Notes: a model not told the origin generated them from the sequence alone. 64,000 nt of DNA from an uncultured Oscillospiraceae bacterium (GCA_900542575.1 UQOE01000001.1:1-64000), one strand, 5' to 3'. Positions 30,952 to 40,386 are shown, counted from the stretch's first letter. Numbers and translations are program-made.

Positions 30952-32412
30952 TTATTCAGAAACTTTTTTCGCGGCAACTTTCTGCATCTTCCGCTCTGCT
31001 TTTTCTCTTTTTTCTTTCTCAACATAGGCATCCAGCTCATCCAAAGTTGCGCCGTCGTTGATCAGCGACATCGGAACCGGGCGGAATGGATTGATCTTCT
31101 GCACGCCCAAGAACCAGATGAGTGCATAGACAACCAGAACAGCCATCAGGATGCCGAAAATTTTATAGATGGTGATTCGCTCTTCACCGGTACTGATATT
31201 GACGATCATATAGATGTTGCTGATGATGGCCAGGATCTGCGGAATACCGGCAAGATTGAGCTTCTTTCTGCGCGGTGCATCCGGATAGCGGACCCGCAGT
31301 GCAAGAACGGAAATATGAATCAGGCAGTAGGTAATCAGCCAGAAGCAGGATGCTGCCAGAATCAGAAGCGAGATGCTGTTGGAGAAACCGACATTGCAGA
31401 GGATCAGGACGCCGATGCTGACTCCAAGAAGAAGCAGGCCGGCGACTGACACCCCGTGTTTGTTGGTCTTGGCGAATACTTTCGGGAACAGGCGGTCTTC
31501 CCCCATACCGCACATAATGCGGGAAGAAGAGGCAAAAACGGTGTTCAGTGTTGAAATAGAGGCACACATTGTAATAATGCCCATCCAGTAGCGGCCGAAA
31601 TTGCCCAGAAGTGCTTTCGCATAATCCAGATGCGGAAGAGACGAAGTGGAAAGAGCGGTAAGAGAGAGATAATTGGTCATGCCCCAGCCGAGAACCGACT
31701 GTACGACAAAGAGAAGAAGAAGTCCGAGCATGATGGAGAGAAGAATGTCCCGTTTGGGATTTTTCATATCGTTCGCAACCGGGATGACAAATTCCACTCC
31801 GATAAAGAGCCAGAATGCTATAGCAGCATACTTCATAAGTCCGTGGAATCCGCCGACCTCTGCCCAGGACGGGTTGTGGTAATTGGAAATCGGTACGCCG
31901 GTTCCGCCCTTAACGCATCCGATAATGCCGAGGACCAGCATAGAACCGATCAGCAGGATAACAACGATATCCTGAACCTTTGCAAAGACGTCTACTCCAA
32001 AATAATTCACGATAAAGAACAGGACCAGAATAACCATGGAGATGATTCTGGGGTCCAGGTTCGGGAAAAACAGAGTCTGGAGAACCAGACCACAGAGTGA
32101 AAGCTCTGCACAGGCAGAGAGAATCATCGTAATAACGTAAGCGGCCGTGTTGCCGATTAAGGAAAAAAATGGACCTACACCGACCATAAGGTACTGGCTG
32201 GTGCCGCCGTTGACTTTCGGCATAAGCCCGTTCAGCTCTGAGTAAGATAAGCCGACAAAGGAGTTCAGGACCATAACCAGGAACATCGGCAGGATGAACC
32301 AGCGCCCGGCGCTGCCCATGCCGTTGCCGAGGGAGACCAGACATGTAGTTGCCACGATAAGTCCAACGCATATGGCAACTGCGCTCCCCAATCCGATTTT
32401 TTTGGCGTTCAA
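30952..32412 (-). CDS. APC-family amino acid permease (paralogue A)
   Basis: The 486-residue protein has about twelve hydrophobic segments and the APC-superfamily layout. It closely resembles the adjacent permease B over its whole length (both begin NAKKIGLGSAVAICVGL). A shared feature is FGVDVFAKVQDIVVILLIGS. The start is a TTG at 32412 with GGAGG seven bases upstream; an upstream in-frame ATG overlaps the binding site. Its C-terminus carries about 30 charged residues (EKEKREKAERK). With the OCD and RidA genes it suggests uptake of an amino acid or related amine; the substrate is unknown. Confidence 0.88.
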   Translation of the reverse strand: MNAKKIGLGSAVAICVGLIVATTCLVSLGNGMGSAGRWFILPMFLVMVLNSFVGLSYSELNGLMPKVNGGTSQYLMVGVGPFFSLIGNTAAYVITMILSACAELSLCGLVLQTLFFPNLDPRIISMVILVLFFIVNYFGVDVFAKVQDIVVILLIGSMLVLGIIGCVKGGTGVPISNYHNPSWAEVGGFHGLMKYAAIAFWLFIGVEFVIPVANDMKNPKRDILLSIMLGLLLLFVVQSVLGWGMTNYLSLTALSTSSLPHLDYAKALLGNFGRYWMGIITMCASISTLNTVFASSSRIMCGMGEDRLFPKVFAKTNKHGVSVAGLLLLGVSIGVLILCNVGFSNSISLLILAASCFWLITYCLIHISVLALRVRYPDAPRRKKLNLAGIPQILAIISNIYMIVNISTGEERITIYKIFGILMAVLVVYALIWFLGVQKINPFRPVPMSLINDGATLDELDAYVEKEKREKAERKMQKVAAKKVSE

Positions 32413-32440
32413 ATAAATTCCTCCCATTCCAGAAAGAAGA

Positions 32441-32474
32441 AAGGTGCCGAGAACACACGTGTTCTCGGCACCTT
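32441..32474 (-). repeat. 34-base perfect palindrome in the leader of permease A
   Basis: AAGGTGCCGAGAACAC-ac-GTGTTCTCGGCACCTT has 16-bp arms and a 2-base centre, placed 29-62 bases before the TTG start. On the minus strand it is followed by TCTTCTTTC, a weak T tract. A TATAAT (32507-32512) lies upstream, so the palindrome is probably in the 5' UTR. Confidence 0.85.
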
Positions 32475-32582
32475 CGCCTCTGAAAGTATTTCTATCAACG
32501 GATGCTATTATAAGGCGCAATTCATGAGCTTAATTGTATAAATAGGACAAGCTTCGCCGTACCGTCCCGTCAGCTGTTCCGT

Positions 32583-33989
32583 TTATTTGGAACGATCAAA
32601 ATACCCTTCTTCTTTCAGCTGTTCCAGAGTCTTTCCCTGGTTAATCAGGTCCATGTCGATTGGTTTAAAGGGGTTGATTCGAAGGACTCCGTAAAACCAG
32701 ATCAGCGCATAGACTATGAGAACCGCCATCAAAACGGCCAGAATTTTGAAGATCTTTATCCGGGCCTCCCCGGTGTCAATATTGATGATCATGTAGATAT
32801 TGCTGACAATGGCGAGAATCTGCGGAATCCCAGCCAGTTTCAGCCCTCTGCGGCGCGGTGCATCCGGGTACCGGTGCCGCAGCGTCAGAACGGAGATATG
32901 GATCAGGCAGTAGGTAATCAGCCAAAAGCAGGATGCCGCCAGAACGATGAAGTTGATGCTGTTGGATGCGGCAATATTGGAAACCAGCAGTGCACCGATA
33001 CAGAGGCCGAGGAAGGTCAGACTCATAACAGAGACGCCATGCTTATTGATTTTTCCAAACGCCTCCGGGAGCAGATGCTCTTCACCCATACCGCACATAA
33101 TGCGGGACGAGGATGCGAAAACGGTGTTCATCGTGGAAATTGAGGCCAGCATGGAGATGATGCCCATCCAGTAGCGGCCGAAATTACCGAGCAGCGCAAT
33201 GGAATAGTCCATATGCGGCATGGAAGAGACGGCCGGCTTTCCGAGCGGAACATAGTTCGTCATGCCGATGCCGAGCACCGCCTGGACAGAGAAGATGAGC
33301 AGCAGCGCCAGGACAATGGAGAGGAGAATATCCCTCTTAGGATTCTTCATGTCATTCGCCACTGGAACAATAAATTCCACACCGATAAACAGCCAGAATG
33401 CAATGGCCGAATATTTCATGAGTCCGGGAAAACCGCCGATCGAGGAAAATGAGGGATTCTGATACGTCACCGGATGGCCGCCCGCCTTACATGCTCCCAT
33501 GATGCCGAGCACAATCATGGAGCCGATGAGAAGAATCACAATGATATCCTGTACTTTTGCAAAGATATCGACGCCAAAATAGTTGACGATGTAAAAGACA
33601 GCCAAAACAGCGAGAGATATGATTCGGTAGTCCAGGTGAGGAAAGAACAATTCACTGAGCACCATTCCGCTCAGTGCGGTCTCAGCCGTCGCGGTCAGCA
33701 CCATCGTAATGATGTAAGCTGCGGAGTTGCCGATAAACGAAAAAAACGGGCCGACGCCGGCCATCAGATACTGGCTGGTTCCGCCGTTGCACTTTGGCAT
33801 GAGTCCATGCAGTTCCGAGTAGGAAATTCCGACAAAGGAATTCAGAATCATGACGATAAACATGGGGATCAGGAACCAGCGCCCCACGCTGCCCATACCG
33901 GTGCCGAGAGAGACGAGACAGCTGCTCGCCACGACCAGGCCGACGCAGATTGCCACGGCACTGCCGAGGCCGATCTTCTTTGCATTCAT
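32583..33989 (-). CDS. APC-family amino acid permease (paralogue B)
   Basis: The 468-residue protein is a twelve-segment permease with clear tandem-duplication similarity to permease A. It shows the same N-terminus (MNAKKIGLGSAVAICVGL), the same FGVDIFAKVQDIIVILLIGS and the same central KNPKRDILLSI region. It lacks the long charged tail of A and ends with a short acidic/basic stretch. The ATG at 33989 follows GGGAGG by ten bases. Paralogues side by side may transport related substrates under different conditions. Confidence 0.88.
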   Translation of the reverse strand: MNAKKIGLGSAVAICVGLVVASSCLVSLGTGMGSVGRWFLIPMFIVMILNSFVGISYSELHGLMPKCNGGTSQYLMAGVGPFFSFIGNSAAYIITMVLTATAETALSGMVLSELFFPHLDYRIISLAVLAVFYIVNYFGVDIFAKVQDIIVILLIGSMIVLGIMGACKAGGHPVTYQNPSFSSIGGFPGLMKYSAIAFWLFIGVEFIVPVANDMKNPKRDILLSIVLALLLIFSVQAVLGIGMTNYVPLGKPAVSSMPHMDYSIALLGNFGRYWMGIISMLASISTMNTVFASSSRIMCGMGEEHLLPEAFGKINKHGVSVMSLTFLGLCIGALLVSNIAASNSINFIVLAASCFWLITYCLIHISVLTLRHRYPDAPRRRGLKLAGIPQILAIVSNIYMIINIDTGEARIKIFKILAVLMAVLIVYALIWFYGVLRINPFKPIDMDLINQGKTLEQLKEEGYFDRSK

Positions 33990-34015
33990 GTAGCATAACC
34001 TCCCGAGAAACGGCC

Positions 34016-34055
34016 AAAGGGGCCGGAAATCCAGCTCTGGATTTCCGGCCCCTTT
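34016..34055 (-). repeat. 40-base perfect palindrome in the leader of permease B
   Basis: AAAGGGGCCGGAAATCCAG-ct- with its exact complement has 19-bp arms and a 2-base centre, 27-66 bases before the permease B ATG. A TATAAT (34083-34088) lies 94 bases before the start. The position relative to promoter and start matches that of the palindrome before permease A, although the bases differ. Confidence 0.85.
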
Positions 34056-34174
34056 GCCCGCTGATTGGATTCAACGAGAGTCATTATATTTCCTGAATGC
34101 AGGTGAAACTTGTACTTTTTTCGCAGACAGGAGGGATTTAAAAAAATACTCTTACCGATCCTGTCCGATTCTTT

Positions 34175-37039
34175 CTATTCATTTCCGGAACTGCTGTCAA
34201 TGCCCATATCAATAGCCGCGGCCGTGCCGTCATCCTCTCCGTCAGAGGACATAGCGTTCATCTCCAGCCACTGCTGTTTGGTGATCAGAACTTTACGGGG
34301 TTTCGACCCCTCAAAGGGTCCGATGATTCCCCGCTCTTCCAGCTCATCGACGATTCGCGCCGCATGGGCATAGCCCACCCGGAGTTTCCGCTGGATCAGC
34401 GTGGTAGACGCCTGCCCCGCCTCGACCACCGTCTGAATGGCATCGGGGATCAGCGGGTCGGAGTCGTCTCCGCCTCCGCTTCCGCCGCTGCTCTTCTTTC
34501 CGCTGTTCTCTGCGGCAGCGGCCTCTTTCTCAATCTGTTCGAGAATTTCTTCGCTGTAGGAGGACTCTTCTTCACTCTTAATAAACTGGACGACCTTTTC
34601 AACCTCTGAATCGGAGGTATAGCAGCCCTGAATGCGGACGGGCTTGGAGTTGCCGATGGGGTTGAAGAGCATATCTCCGTTGCCGAGAAGCTTCTCCGCG
34701 CCGGCCATATCCAGGATCGTGCGGGAATCCACTGCAGAGGAAACGGAAAGTGAAAGACGACTCGGAATATTGGCCTTGATAAGGCCGGTGATGACGTCGA
34801 CGGATGGACGCTGCGTCGCAATGACCAGATGCATGCCAGCCGCACGGGCCATCTGCGCCAGACGGCAGATAGAGTCCTCAACCTCGGCGGGCGTCGCCAT
34901 CATAAGGTCCGCAAGCTCGTCGATAAAGATGACGATAGACGGCATCTTTTTCTTGTCCGGATTATTTTTGCACATCTCATTGTAGCCGCGGATGTCCCGG
35001 ACATTGTTTTCAGAAAAGGTCTTGTATCGATTCAGCATTTCCTTGACGGCCCAGGAGAGCGCACCTGCCGCCTTATGCGGGTCGGAGACGACCGGAATGA
35101 GAAGGTGCGGAATGCCGTTGTAGACGGAGAATTCGACCTTTTTCGGGTCGATCATGACGAGCTTAACTTCCTCCGGGGAGGCGTTGTAGAGAATGCTGAG
35201 TATCATGCTGTTAAGGCAGACCGACTTACCGGATCCGGTCGTACCGGCAATGAGCAGATGGGGCATTTTGGCGAGGTCGGTCGTGCAGACGTTGCCCGCG
35301 ATATCCCGTCCCAGAGCGACATTCAGCTTGCTCTTGCCGGAATTTTTCCGATAGGTAACGGAGTCGATGACCTCCCGGAGCGTGACGGTCTCCCGCTTCT
35401 TGTTCGGGACCTCTATGCCCACGGCGGCCTTGTTCGGGATGGGCGCCTCAATGCGCACTCCGGATGCCGCGAGATTCAGTGCAATATCGTCAGACAGATT
35501 GGTAATGCGGCTGATCTTAACGCCCGGCGCCGGAGCAAGTTCATAGCGGGTAACCGAAGGGCCGCGTTCAATATCTACAATACTGGTCTTGACGCCAAAG
35601 TTCTGGAGTACCTGAACCAGTTTTTCCGCGTTTTCGCGGAGCTCCTGCTCGGACGTGCCGCTCAGTGAAATCTTCGGCGGATTCAGGCAGTCAATGGGCG
35701 GAAGCTGATACGGCTTTTCCGAGGTGCCGGATTCTGCAGCTGCCGCTGCGGCTTCCCGCTCGGTCTCATCTGCCGCACGTTTGGCCTCCGCTTTTTCTTC
35801 CGGCGTCATCGGCGCCGAGGTGCGGTTCTTCTGCGGCTGTGCATCTGCCGTAATGCCGCTGTTCGGCTCGATACCGGGTTCCGGCACACTGCGGTGGGAA
35901 GCCCTGCGGATAATGTCATCCAGACGGACGTCCGGAGAGGCAGCGTTGGATTCTGTACCGGGAGCCGGCTTCTCTTCCGCAGGCTGCTGCTTCTTCCCTT
36001 TCTTTCCGTGAGATGCCGAACTGGAATCGGCAGCCGGGAGCGATCCGCCGTCAAAGCCATCCGGTGTCTGGAATGCATAGATATTGGCCGTACGGGGATT
36101 CCGAGGCGCCGCAGCCGTGTTTTTCTTTCGGCGCTCCCGATGTTTTTTCTTCGGAAGCGTACCGTTGACCATTGCCAGTTCGGTCTCAGTAATGGGGTCA
36201 TCTCCGGCTTTTTTGGAGCTGCGGGGCGCCGGGCCCAGTGAGATATCGGTAGGATTGGAATTCTGATTGGCGAGACGTGCCTGTTCCCGCATCTGCCGGC
36301 GGATTTCATTCTGACGTGCCCGCTCTTCAAAGTGCACCGAAGTGGCATCGGAAGCCTTTTTTACCGGTTTCCAGAGTCCGGTGAAAAAGCGCGCCAGTGT
36401 TGTACCGGAGATCAGCAGGATGAAAACAAAAATGAGAATGAGGTCCGTAATGCCGGCGGCGGTTTTGCTGGCAAACAGAATCATGAGCGCATCGCCTAAA
36501 ATGGCACCGGCTGCCCCGCCGGTATGTCCTGTTTTCCCGTTGACATAGGCCAGCCGAATGGCCTCGCCATAATGGGAGTTGGGCCCGCTGCCGCCGAAAA
36601 TATCTACCGCGGCACAGACCAGAACAATGAGTACAATGGTCTCTATAACTTTTGCGCGCATGTTAACGATGTCGCGGTCCAAAGAGGTTACCACGGCCAC
36701 ATAGATCAGCAGCAACGGGATGACATAGGAGATAACGCCGAAAATGCCGAACAGAACAGACTGAAGTGCTGCCCAGACGTTGCCCCCTGGAATAACAGCG
36801 ACAAAAAGGAGAAACAATGCGGCCGCAAACAGCAGAATGGCATTCACCTGCCGCGTCTGGCTGCCGCCAGCGGCAGCTGCCGCATTTTTCGCCGTTTTTG
36901 CAGCGGTATTCTTTCTCTTTGCATTGCTCCGCGAACCACTTCTGCGGGATGCAGAAGTGGTTCGTCTCTTAGTAGAATTTGTATTTGATGTCGATGATTT
37001 TCGCTTTGTGCCTTTCCCTGAATTTCGGGACTGCGCCAT
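34175..37039 (-). CDS. ftsK: FtsK/SpoIIIE-type DNA translocase
   Basis: The 954-residue protein has an N-terminal Lys/Arg-rich stretch, four membrane segments between about residues 60 and 200, and a low-complexity Ser/Ala/Pro/Glu-rich linker to about residue 450. The motor follows, with Walker A IAGTTGSGKSVCLNS near residue 600 and Walker B VIFIDELADLM. The gamma winged-helix domain is at the C-terminus (QAGQASTTLIQRKLRVGYARI-like). It moves chromosomal DNA during division or sporulation. The ATG at 37039 has GAGG eight bases upstream; an in-frame GTG three codons earlier overlaps the binding site. uppP precedes it by 50 bases. Confidence 0.95.
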   Translation of the reverse strand: MAQSRNSGKGTKRKSSTSNTNSTKRRTTSASRRSGSRSNAKRKNTAAKTAKNAAAAAGGSQTRQVNAILLFAAALFLLFVAVIPGGNVWAALQSVLFGIFGVISYVIPLLLIYVAVVTSLDRDIVNMRAKVIETIVLIVLVCAAVDIFGGSGPNSHYGEAIRLAYVNGKTGHTGGAAGAILGDALMILFASKTAAGITDLILIFVFILLISGTTLARFFTGLWKPVKKASDATSVHFEERARQNEIRRQMREQARLANQNSNPTDISLGPAPRSSKKAGDDPITETELAMVNGTLPKKKHRERRKKNTAAAPRNPRTANIYAFQTPDGFDGGSLPAADSSSASHGKKGKKQQPAEEKPAPGTESNAASPDVRLDDIIRRASHRSVPEPGIEPNSGITADAQPQKNRTSAPMTPEEKAEAKRAADETEREAAAAAAESGTSEKPYQLPPIDCLNPPKISLSGTSEQELRENAEKLVQVLQNFGVKTSIVDIERGPSVTRYELAPAPGVKISRITNLSDDIALNLAASGVRIEAPIPNKAAVGIEVPNKKRETVTLREVIDSVTYRKNSGKSKLNVALGRDIAGNVCTTDLAKMPHLLIAGTTGSGKSVCLNSMILSILYNASPEEVKLVMIDPKKVEFSVYNGIPHLLIPVVSDPHKAAGALSWAVKEMLNRYKTFSENNVRDIRGYNEMCKNNPDKKKMPSIVIFIDELADLMMATPAEVEDSICRLAQMARAAGMHLVIATQRPSVDVITGLIKANIPSRLSLSVSSAVDSRTILDMAGAEKLLGNGDMLFNPIGNSKPVRIQGCYTSDSEVEKVVQFIKSEEESSYSEEILEQIEKEAAAAENSGKKSSGGSGGGDDSDPLIPDAIQTVVEAGQASTTLIQRKLRVGYAHAARIVDELEERGIIGPFEGSKPRKVLITKQQWLEMNAMSSDGEDDGTAAAIDMGIDSSSGNE

Positions 37040-37089
37040 TCCATTCACCTCAGTTTTCAGTTACAAAGCATACGATATATTTTGCGGCA

Positions 37090-37962
37090 TTATGCGCCGA
37101 CTTTCTCCCAGACACCAAGGGCAATTACCACAGCGGAAAGAATTGCACAATAATAGCCGAAGAATTCAAATTTGTCTTTATTGACCAGCCACTGGAGAAG
37201 TTTGATTGCAAGAACGCCTACTACAGCCGCCGTAATAACGCCGACCAGGATGGGACCGAGCGGCATGCTTGGAGCGGCACCGCCGACAGCGTCTTTAATT
37301 TCCACAATACTGGCGGCCAGGACGGCTGGCGTACCGAGTACAAACGAGTACTCAACCATGTAGTTCTTTTCTACGCCGCGCATCATGCCGGTGGCAATGG
37401 TGGAGCCGGAGCGGGAAAGCCCGGGCAGGGCCGCAGCAAAGAACTGGGCAATGCCGATCCACCATGCGTCTTTCATTTCAGCACGGGGATGCGTTTTCTT
37501 ATGGCGAGAATCATAGGAGCCCTTGAAGAGAAGGAAGGCCGTAATCATAAAGCAGACGCCTTCGAGAATAATGTCGTTGTCATTGGAGAACTGCTCCACG
37601 AAGTCCTTCAGATTCTGACCGCCGCCAATTGGGATAAACAACAGCAGCAGCGGAAGGCAGGAGATAAACAGCATGTAGAGAAGATGACGGTCCTCGGAGA
37701 CGGGCTTGCGGAAAAGTCTGCCGGTGAAAAGGTCTCCCAGGAAATAGACAATTTCCTTTATGAGTTTCCAAAAGGTCTTATAGTAGACTGCAATAACTGC
37801 GACCAGTGTGCCGACATGCAGGAACACCGTGAGCATCAGCGAACCCGGCCCGCCGAGGCCCATAAAATGCTGTGCTACGGAGAGATGCCCGCTGCTGGAG
37901 ATCGGCAGAAATTCTGTCGCACCCTGAATAATGCCAAGGATGATGGCTTTTAAATATTCCAT
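37090..37962 (-). CDS. uppP: Undecaprenyl-diphosphatase (BacA/UppP)
   Basis: UppP dephosphorylates undecaprenyl diphosphate to recycle the lipid carrier for peptidoglycan synthesis, at the outer face of the membrane. The 290-residue protein has around eight membrane segments, the motif IQGATEFLPISSSGHL at the N-terminus and GLSRSGSTIATGM near the middle, both conserved catalytic regions. It is expressed from its own promoter through a leader of about 285 bases with an attenuator-like hairpin. Confidence 0.96.
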   Translation of the reverse strand: MEYLKAIILGIIQGATEFLPISSSGHLSVAQHFMGLGGPGSLMLTVFLHVGTLVAVIAVYYKTFWKLIKEIVYFLGDLFTGRLFRKPVSEDRHLLYMLFISCLPLLLLFIPIGGGQNLKDFVEQFSNDNDIILEGVCFMITAFLLFKGSYDSRHKKTHPRAEMKDAWWIGIAQFFAAALPGLSRSGSTIATGMMRGVEKNYMVEYSFVLGTPAVLAASIVEIKDAVGGAAPSMPLGPILVGVITAAVVGVLAIKLLQWLVNKDKFEFFGYYCAILSAVVIALGVWEKVGA

Positions 37963-38253
37963 ACAAAATTCCTCACAAGTTTATGCTCAAAATCATGAAA
38001 TTGTGTCGTCAGTTGTTAAAAAAGTAATCAGCCGGTCTGCCGGATATTCCGGAGGGGATCCGCTGATTTCCAAGGCGCAGATACTCCTTTCTTTCCTCAT
38101 TGCGAGTGCCGCCCGACAGCGGAACTCATAATAATAGGTATAGGAAAGGAAAATGAGAGAGCTATGAAAATTCGGGAGAAATTAGTCAAAATTCGGCATA
38201 ATTGTCCGGATTTGCATCTGGGGAAAACCCTCTGCGACCCTGAATACCGGATC
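37963..38253. other. Non-coding leader region of uppP
   Basis: No coding sequence is visible. The minus strand carries the uppP leader with short stems (a UCCGG/CCGGA pair and a GGGUUUUCCC hairpin near the 5' end) before the attenuator-like hairpin at 38018-38068. No riboswitch class I know is recognisable. Confidence 0.5.
38018..38068 (-). terminator. Attenuator-like hairpin in the uppP leader
   Basis: On the minus strand aatcagc ... gctgatt arms enclose an inner CCGG-aatat-CCGG hairpin and are followed by ACTTTTTT. It lies 56-106 bases before the uppP start and far downstream of the promoter, so read-through is needed for expression. Confidence 0.6.
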
Positions 38254-38282
38254 ATTATAACAAAATGAGAAACTTCCCGCAA
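38254..38282 (-). promoter_or_regulatory. Sigma-A promoter for uppP
   Basis: On the minus strand TTGCGG and a perfect TATAAT are separated by 17 bases, giving a leader of about 285 bases before uppP. Confidence 0.65.
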
Positions 38283-38319
38283 TATGCGCCCCCTGCCCAC
38301 TCCTTTTCTGTCTCGTACA

Positions 38320-38348
38320 TTGACTTTAATCTGGCTACTCTTTATAAT
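38320..38348 (+). promoter_or_regulatory. Sigma-A promoter for acn-icd-rex
   Basis: TTGACT and a perfect TATAAT are separated by 17 bases, about 93 bases before the acn ATG. It is one of the best promoter matches in the window. Confidence 0.75.
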
Positions 38349-38352
38349 TAGT

Positions 38353-38370
38353 TTGTTAAAATTTTAAACA
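38353..38370 (+). promoter_or_regulatory. Rex-box-like operator overlapping the acn transcription start
   Basis: TTGTTAA-AATT-TTAAACA closely matches the Clostridia Rex consensus TTGTTAANNNNTTAACAA; the left half is perfect and the right half differs at two positions. It lies just after the -10 of the operon that contains rex, so Rex would repress its own operon at high NAD+ and release it at high NADH. Confidence 0.6.
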
Positions 38371-38440
38371 GGATTATTCTGCCTTTCGGCATATTTTCTT
38401 GGAAGAAAAGCACTAAAAATTCAACTCAGGAGATGACGCT

Positions 38441-40372
38441 ATGGGTTACACAATTAGCCAAAAAATCATCAAAGAGCACCTCGTCAGCGGAGAAATGACG
38501 CCAGGTACCGAAATCGGTCTCCATATTGACCGGACTCTGACGCAGGACGCCACCGGTACAATGGCCTATCTCGAACTCGAGGCTATGGGCATTGACCGCG
38601 TAAAGACCGAGCTCTCTGTCGCATATATTGACCATAACACGCTGCAGAATGGTTTTATGAACGCGGATGACCACCGGTTTATCAGCACAGTCGCCAAAAA
38701 GCGCGGCATCTATTTTTCCCGTCCCGGCAACGGCATCTGCCATCAGGTCAACCTGGAACGCTTTGGCGTCCCGGGCAAAACGCTGATCGGCTCTGACTCC
38801 CACACCCCCACCGGCGGCGGAATCGGCATGCTCGCCATGGGCGCCGGCGGACTGGACGTCGCGGTTGCCATGGGCGGCGGTGAATACTATATTAATATGC
38901 CAAAAATGCTGAAAGTAGAGCTGACCGGCAAGCTGCAGCCCTGGGTCACAGCAAAGGACATCATCCTGGAAGTCCTCCGTCAGCTGAGCGTCAAAGGCGG
39001 CGTCGGCTATATTGTCGAGTATGCCGGCCCCGGTGTCAAAACACTGACGGTACCTGAGCGCGCTACGATCACCAACATGGGTGCTGAACTCGGAGCTACC
39101 ACTTCCGTATTCCCGTCCGATGATACCACCCGTGAGTTCCTCAAAGCGCAGGGCCGCGAAGACGACTGGATTGAGCTCAAAGCCGATGAGGACGCGGTCT
39201 ACGACAAGACCATCACCGTCGACCTCGACACCCTTGAGCCGCTCGCTGCCAAACCGCATATGCCCGACCAGGTCGCCAAGGTCACCGAAATCGGCCGCAT
39301 TAAGGTTGACCAGTGCTGCATCGGTTCCTGCACCAACTCCTCTTTCACAGATATGATGAAGGTCGCCTCCATCCTGAAGGGCCGCAAGATTGCCCCCAAT
39401 GTTGACCTGACCATCTCCCCCGGTTCCAAGCAGGTACTGTCCATGCTTGCCGACAACGGTGCACTGACTGACATCATTGACTCCGGTGCCCGCATCCTGG
39501 AATCTGCATGTGGTCCCTGCATCGGAATGGGCCAGTCTCCGAAATCGAAAGGTATTTCGCTCCGTACCTTCAACCGCAACTTTGAGGGCCGTTCCGGCAC
39601 CGCAGATGCGCAGATCTACCTGGTAAGCCCCGAGGTGGCCGCTGTCTCCGCCATCACCGGCTATCTGACCGACCCGCGCACGTTCGGCAAAGCTCCGAAG
39701 GCTAAAATGCCGAAGCATTTCCATATCAACGACAACATGATTGAGGCTCCCGCCTCTCCTGAGGACGCCAAGGACATTGAGGTCTATTACGGTCCGAACA
39801 TCAAACCGTTCCCGGACAGCAACGTACTGACCGACGAAATTGAGGCCAAGGCAATGCTGAAGGTCGGCGACAACATCACCACGGACCACATCATGCCCGC
39901 CGGCGCCGCTATTCTCCCCTATCGCTCCAATATTCCCAAGCTCTCCGAGTTCTGCTTCCGCCAGTGCGATCCGAACTTCTCCGAGAACTGTAAGAAAGAG
40001 GGCAAGGGCTTTATCATCGGCGGTTCCAACTATGGCCAGGGTTCCTCTCGCGAGCACGCTGCCCTCGTCCCGCTGTATCTCGGCATCAAGGCTGTCATTG
40101 CCAAGAGCTTTGCCCGTATCCATGCGGCAAACCTGGTCAACGCCGGCATCATGCCGCTGACATTCCAGAACCCGGACGACTACGACAAGATCGACCAGTT
40201 CGACGAGCTGAAGCTGACCAATGTCTTTGAAGGTCTGGACTCCGGAAAAATGATCCTTCACAACGAGACTAAGGACGTCGACATTCCGCTTGTCAGTGTC
40301 TACACCGACCGCCAGAAGGAGATCCTCAAAGCAGGCGACCTCCTTCAGTACACCAAGCATAAGAACCATTAA
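38441..40372 (+). CDS. acnA: Aconitate hydratase
   Basis: Aconitase isomerises citrate to isocitrate using a [4Fe-4S] cluster. The 643-residue protein shows the cluster-binding Cys in CCIGSCTNSSF and ACGPCIGMG, the DSHTPTGGGIGMLAMG substrate loop, and the C-terminal swivel motif GGSNYGQGSSREHAAL. The size is that of the compact aconitase X-type/bacterial single-domain group. GGAGATGACGCT precedes the ATG. It is first in an operon with icd and rex, making 2-oxoglutarate for glutamate synthesis. Confidence 0.95.
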   Translation: MGYTISQKIIKEHLVSGEMTPGTEIGLHIDRTLTQDATGTMAYLELEAMGIDRVKTELSVAYIDHNTLQNGFMNADDHRFISTVAKKRGIYFSRPGNGICHQVNLERFGVPGKTLIGSDSHTPTGGGIGMLAMGAGGLDVAVAMGGGEYYINMPKMLKVELTGKLQPWVTAKDIILEVLRQLSVKGGVGYIVEYAGPGVKTLTVPERATITNMGAELGATTSVFPSDDTTREFLKAQGREDDWIELKADEDAVYDKTITVDLDTLEPLAAKPHMPDQVAKVTEIGRIKVDQCCIGSCTNSSFTDMMKVASILKGRKIAPNVDLTISPGSKQVLSMLADNGALTDIIDSGARILESACGPCIGMGQSPKSKGISLRTFNRNFEGRSGTADAQIYLVSPEVAAVSAITGYLTDPRTFGKAPKAKMPKHFHINDNMIEAPASPEDAKDIEVYYGPNIKPFPDSNVLTDEIEAKAMLKVGDNITTDHIMPAGAAILPYRSNIPKLSEFCFRQCDPNFSENCKKEGKGFIIGGSNYGQGSSREHAALVPLYLGIKAVIAKSFARIHAANLVNAGIMPLTFQNPDDYDKIDQFDELKLTNVFEGLDSGKMILHNETKDVDIPLVSVYTDRQKEILKAGDLLQYTKHKNH

Positions 40373-40386
40373 CGGGAGGATTCCAG

